DNA of 64,000 bases, taken from the NCBI RefSeq assembly GCF_001428685.1, contig NZ_LMIK01000005.1, forward strand, positions 117 through 64,116, written 5' to 3'. The position numbers were made by a program, and so were the translations under genes. Positions 62,988-64,000 of this stretch are shown one piece after another. The notes under the pieces were generated by a model. That model was not told the DNA's origin and ran no database searches. It worked only from the letters and a program-made list of their open reading frames with translations. Source of the stretch: Lysobacter sp. Root76. GTDB lineage: Bacteria; Pseudomonadota; Gammaproteobacteria; Xanthomonadales; Xanthomonadaceae. Every line of letters starts with the position of its first letter. The first letter of the stretch is position 1.

Positions 62988-63258
62988 CCCTCTCCCGCTC
63001 GCGGGAGAGGGGTTGGGGTGAGGGCCGCCGCAAGCGCGTAGCTCCAACCTCAGCCGCTGCCCTCATCCGCCCTTCGGGCACCTTCTCCCGCAGGCGGGAG
63101 AAGGGAAAGCTCAAGCCTCGTCGTCGCTCGACGAATCTGTAGCCCCGCTCGCGGGAGAGGGGTTGGGGTGAGGGCCGCCGCAAGCGCGTCACTCCAACCT
63201 CAGCCGCTCCCCTCATCCGCCCTTCGGGCACCTTCTCCCGCAAGCGGGAGAAGGGAAA
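62988..63258. repeat. Tandem duplication of a 150-bp unit containing REP hairpins
   Basis: Two units of exactly 150-bp period (62997-63146 and 63147 to about 63296) carry GCGGGAGAGGGGTTGGGGTG, then GTCC-type spacer, CTCATCCGCCCTTCGGGCAC and TTCTCCCGC..GCGGGAGAAGG. The second unit extends into the 3' end of rmuC; the first holds a decayed copy of the same rmuC tail. No gene lies between 62932 and 63260. Confidence 0.8.
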
Positions 63259-63260
63259 GC

Positions 63261-64000
63261 TCAGGCCTCGTCGTCGCCTTCGACGAAATCGTCGTTACCC
63301 AGCAAGCGCCGCGCCTCGTCCGACGGCATCGTCTCCACGCCCTTGAGCTTGCGTTCGATCGCGCGCGTACGCACGCCGGCGCCGTCGATGCTCTTGCGCA
63401 CCGTGTCCAGCTGCGTGCGCGTGCGTTCGAGCACGTCGGCGAACTTGCCGAACTCGCTCTTGACCGCGCCCAGCAGCTGCCAGACCTCGCTGGAACGCTG
63501 TTCGATCGCCAGCGTGCGGAAGCCCATCTGCAGGCTGTTGAGCAGGGCCAGCAAGGTGGTCGGCCCGACCAGGGTGACGCGGAAGTCGCGCTGCAGCGCC
63601 TCGAACAAACCGGGCCGGCGCAGCACTTCGGCGTACAGGCCTTCGGTGGGCAGGAACAGCAGGGCGAAGTCGGTGGTGTGCGGCGGCGCCAGGTATTTGT
63701 CGCGGATGCGCTTGGCCTCGACCCTGACCTGACGCTCCAGCCCGGCCGCGGCGATCGCCAAGGCCTCGGCATCGGCACGGTCCTGCGCGTCGAGCATGCG
63801 CTCGTAGTCCTCGCGTGGGAACTTGGCGTCGATCGGCAGGCGAACCGGCTGCTCCGGCGTGGTGCCCGGCAGGCGCACCGCGTACTCGACGCGCTCGCCA
63901 CTGCCCGGCACGGTGGCGACGTTGCTGTCGTACTGCTCGATGGTCAGCACCTGCTCCAGCAGCGCGCCCAACTGCACTTCGCCGAAGGTGCCGCGGGTCT
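63261..64000 (-). CDS. rmuC: DNA recombination protein RmuC, 3' part
   Basis: The final 246 residues or so of RmuC; the gene enters from beyond the right edge. TRGTFGEVQLGALLEQVL at the edge, LPIDAKFPREDYERM and LVGPTTLLALLNSLQMGF are highly conserved in the RmuC nuclease-like domain. A C-terminal helical region and acidic tail (FVEGDDEA) follow. RmuC limits DNA inversions and acts on DNA structure in E. coli. The start is outside the window. Confidence 0.93.
   Translation of the reverse strand, partial: TRGTFGEVQLGALLEQVLTIEQYDSNVATVPGSGERVEYAVRLPGTTPEQPVRLPIDAKFPREDYERMLDAQDRADAEALAIAAAGLERQVRVEAKRIRDKYLAPPHTTDFALLFLPTEGLYAEVLRRPGLFEALQRDFRVTLVGPTTLLALLNSLQMGFRTLAIEQRSSEVWQLLGAVKSEFGKFADVLERTRTQLDTVRKSIDGAGVRTRAIERKLKGVETMPSDEARRLLGNDDFVEGDDEA

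Noticed and set aside
62988-63258. Possible CRISPR array
   Set aside because: There are only two 150-bp units, with internal hairpins and conserved 'spacers', and no cas genes. It is a tandem duplication of REP elements.

Overview
The window is high-GC (about 68-70%) chromosomal DNA of a gammaproteobacterium. Gene content and repeat types point to the Xanthomonadaceae/Lysobacteraceae, most likely Lysobacter or a close relative. The indicators are a zwf-pgl-edd-eda cluster beside a GlcNAc regulator, a fused indolepyruvate:ferredoxin oxidoreductase, tandem I78 inhibitors, a recCBD cluster, an mlaFEDCBA cluster, and intergenic palindromes of the 'GTAGGAGCGGCGTAAGCCGCGACC' and 'CCCTCTCCCGC..GCGGGAGAGGG' kinds. 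This assignment is inference from content. No rRNA, tRNA, phage or CRISPR was found. The window is mostly core genome with several small accessory pockets.

Layout. 1-6013 (minus): the Entner-Doudoroff route zwf-pgl-edd-[HAD phosphatase]-eda. 6014-6161: a divergent control region with five copies of an ATACCAG/CTGGTAT site. 6162-9111 (plus): GntR/UTRA regulator, SIS-family glucosamine-6-P deaminase and nagA. 9112-10066 (minus): a three-gene pocket (cyclic-phosphate-processing receiver protein, DUF4926-like protein, EF-Tu-barrel protein) whose last gene is cut by a 138-bp inverted-repeat element. 10329-14018: fused IorAB. 14147-20810 (minus): DUF1272 protein, M61 peptidase, serine hydrolase, DUF938 methyltransferase, FAD oxidoreductase. 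20974-24296 (plus): mrfA-mrfB-like DNA repair pair. 24368-26056: two I78 protease inhibitors, then a secreted barnase-type RNase with barstar. 26202-27763 (minus): a lipoprotein and a Tet-like MFS exporter. 28158-34359: gltBD. 34464-35057 (minus): folE. 35153-39383 (minus): three tandem 7TM-DISM receptors, only one of which keeps a GGDEF domain. 39741-47859 (minus): an RND efflux operon (DUF2798, SDR, adaptor, pump, SDR, outer-membrane factor) divergent from a LysR regulator. 49286-58133 (minus): recC-recB-recD. 58440-62931: mlaF-E-D-C-B-A. 63261 to the right edge (minus): rmuC, partial.

How the parts work together. GlcNAc catabolism (deaminase, deacetylase) yields fructose-6-P, which the zwf-pgl-edd-eda genes turn into pyruvate and glyceraldehyde-3-P. 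The shared operator array suggests that one GntR repressor controls both arms. GltBD handles ammonium assimilation. RecBCD, MrfAB and RmuC are three DNA maintenance systems. The I78 inhibitors and the barnase/barstar pair fit a bacterium that secretes hydrolases and must protect itself from them. The Mla system returns phospholipid from the outer membrane, and here its outer-membrane component lacks the usual lipid anchor.
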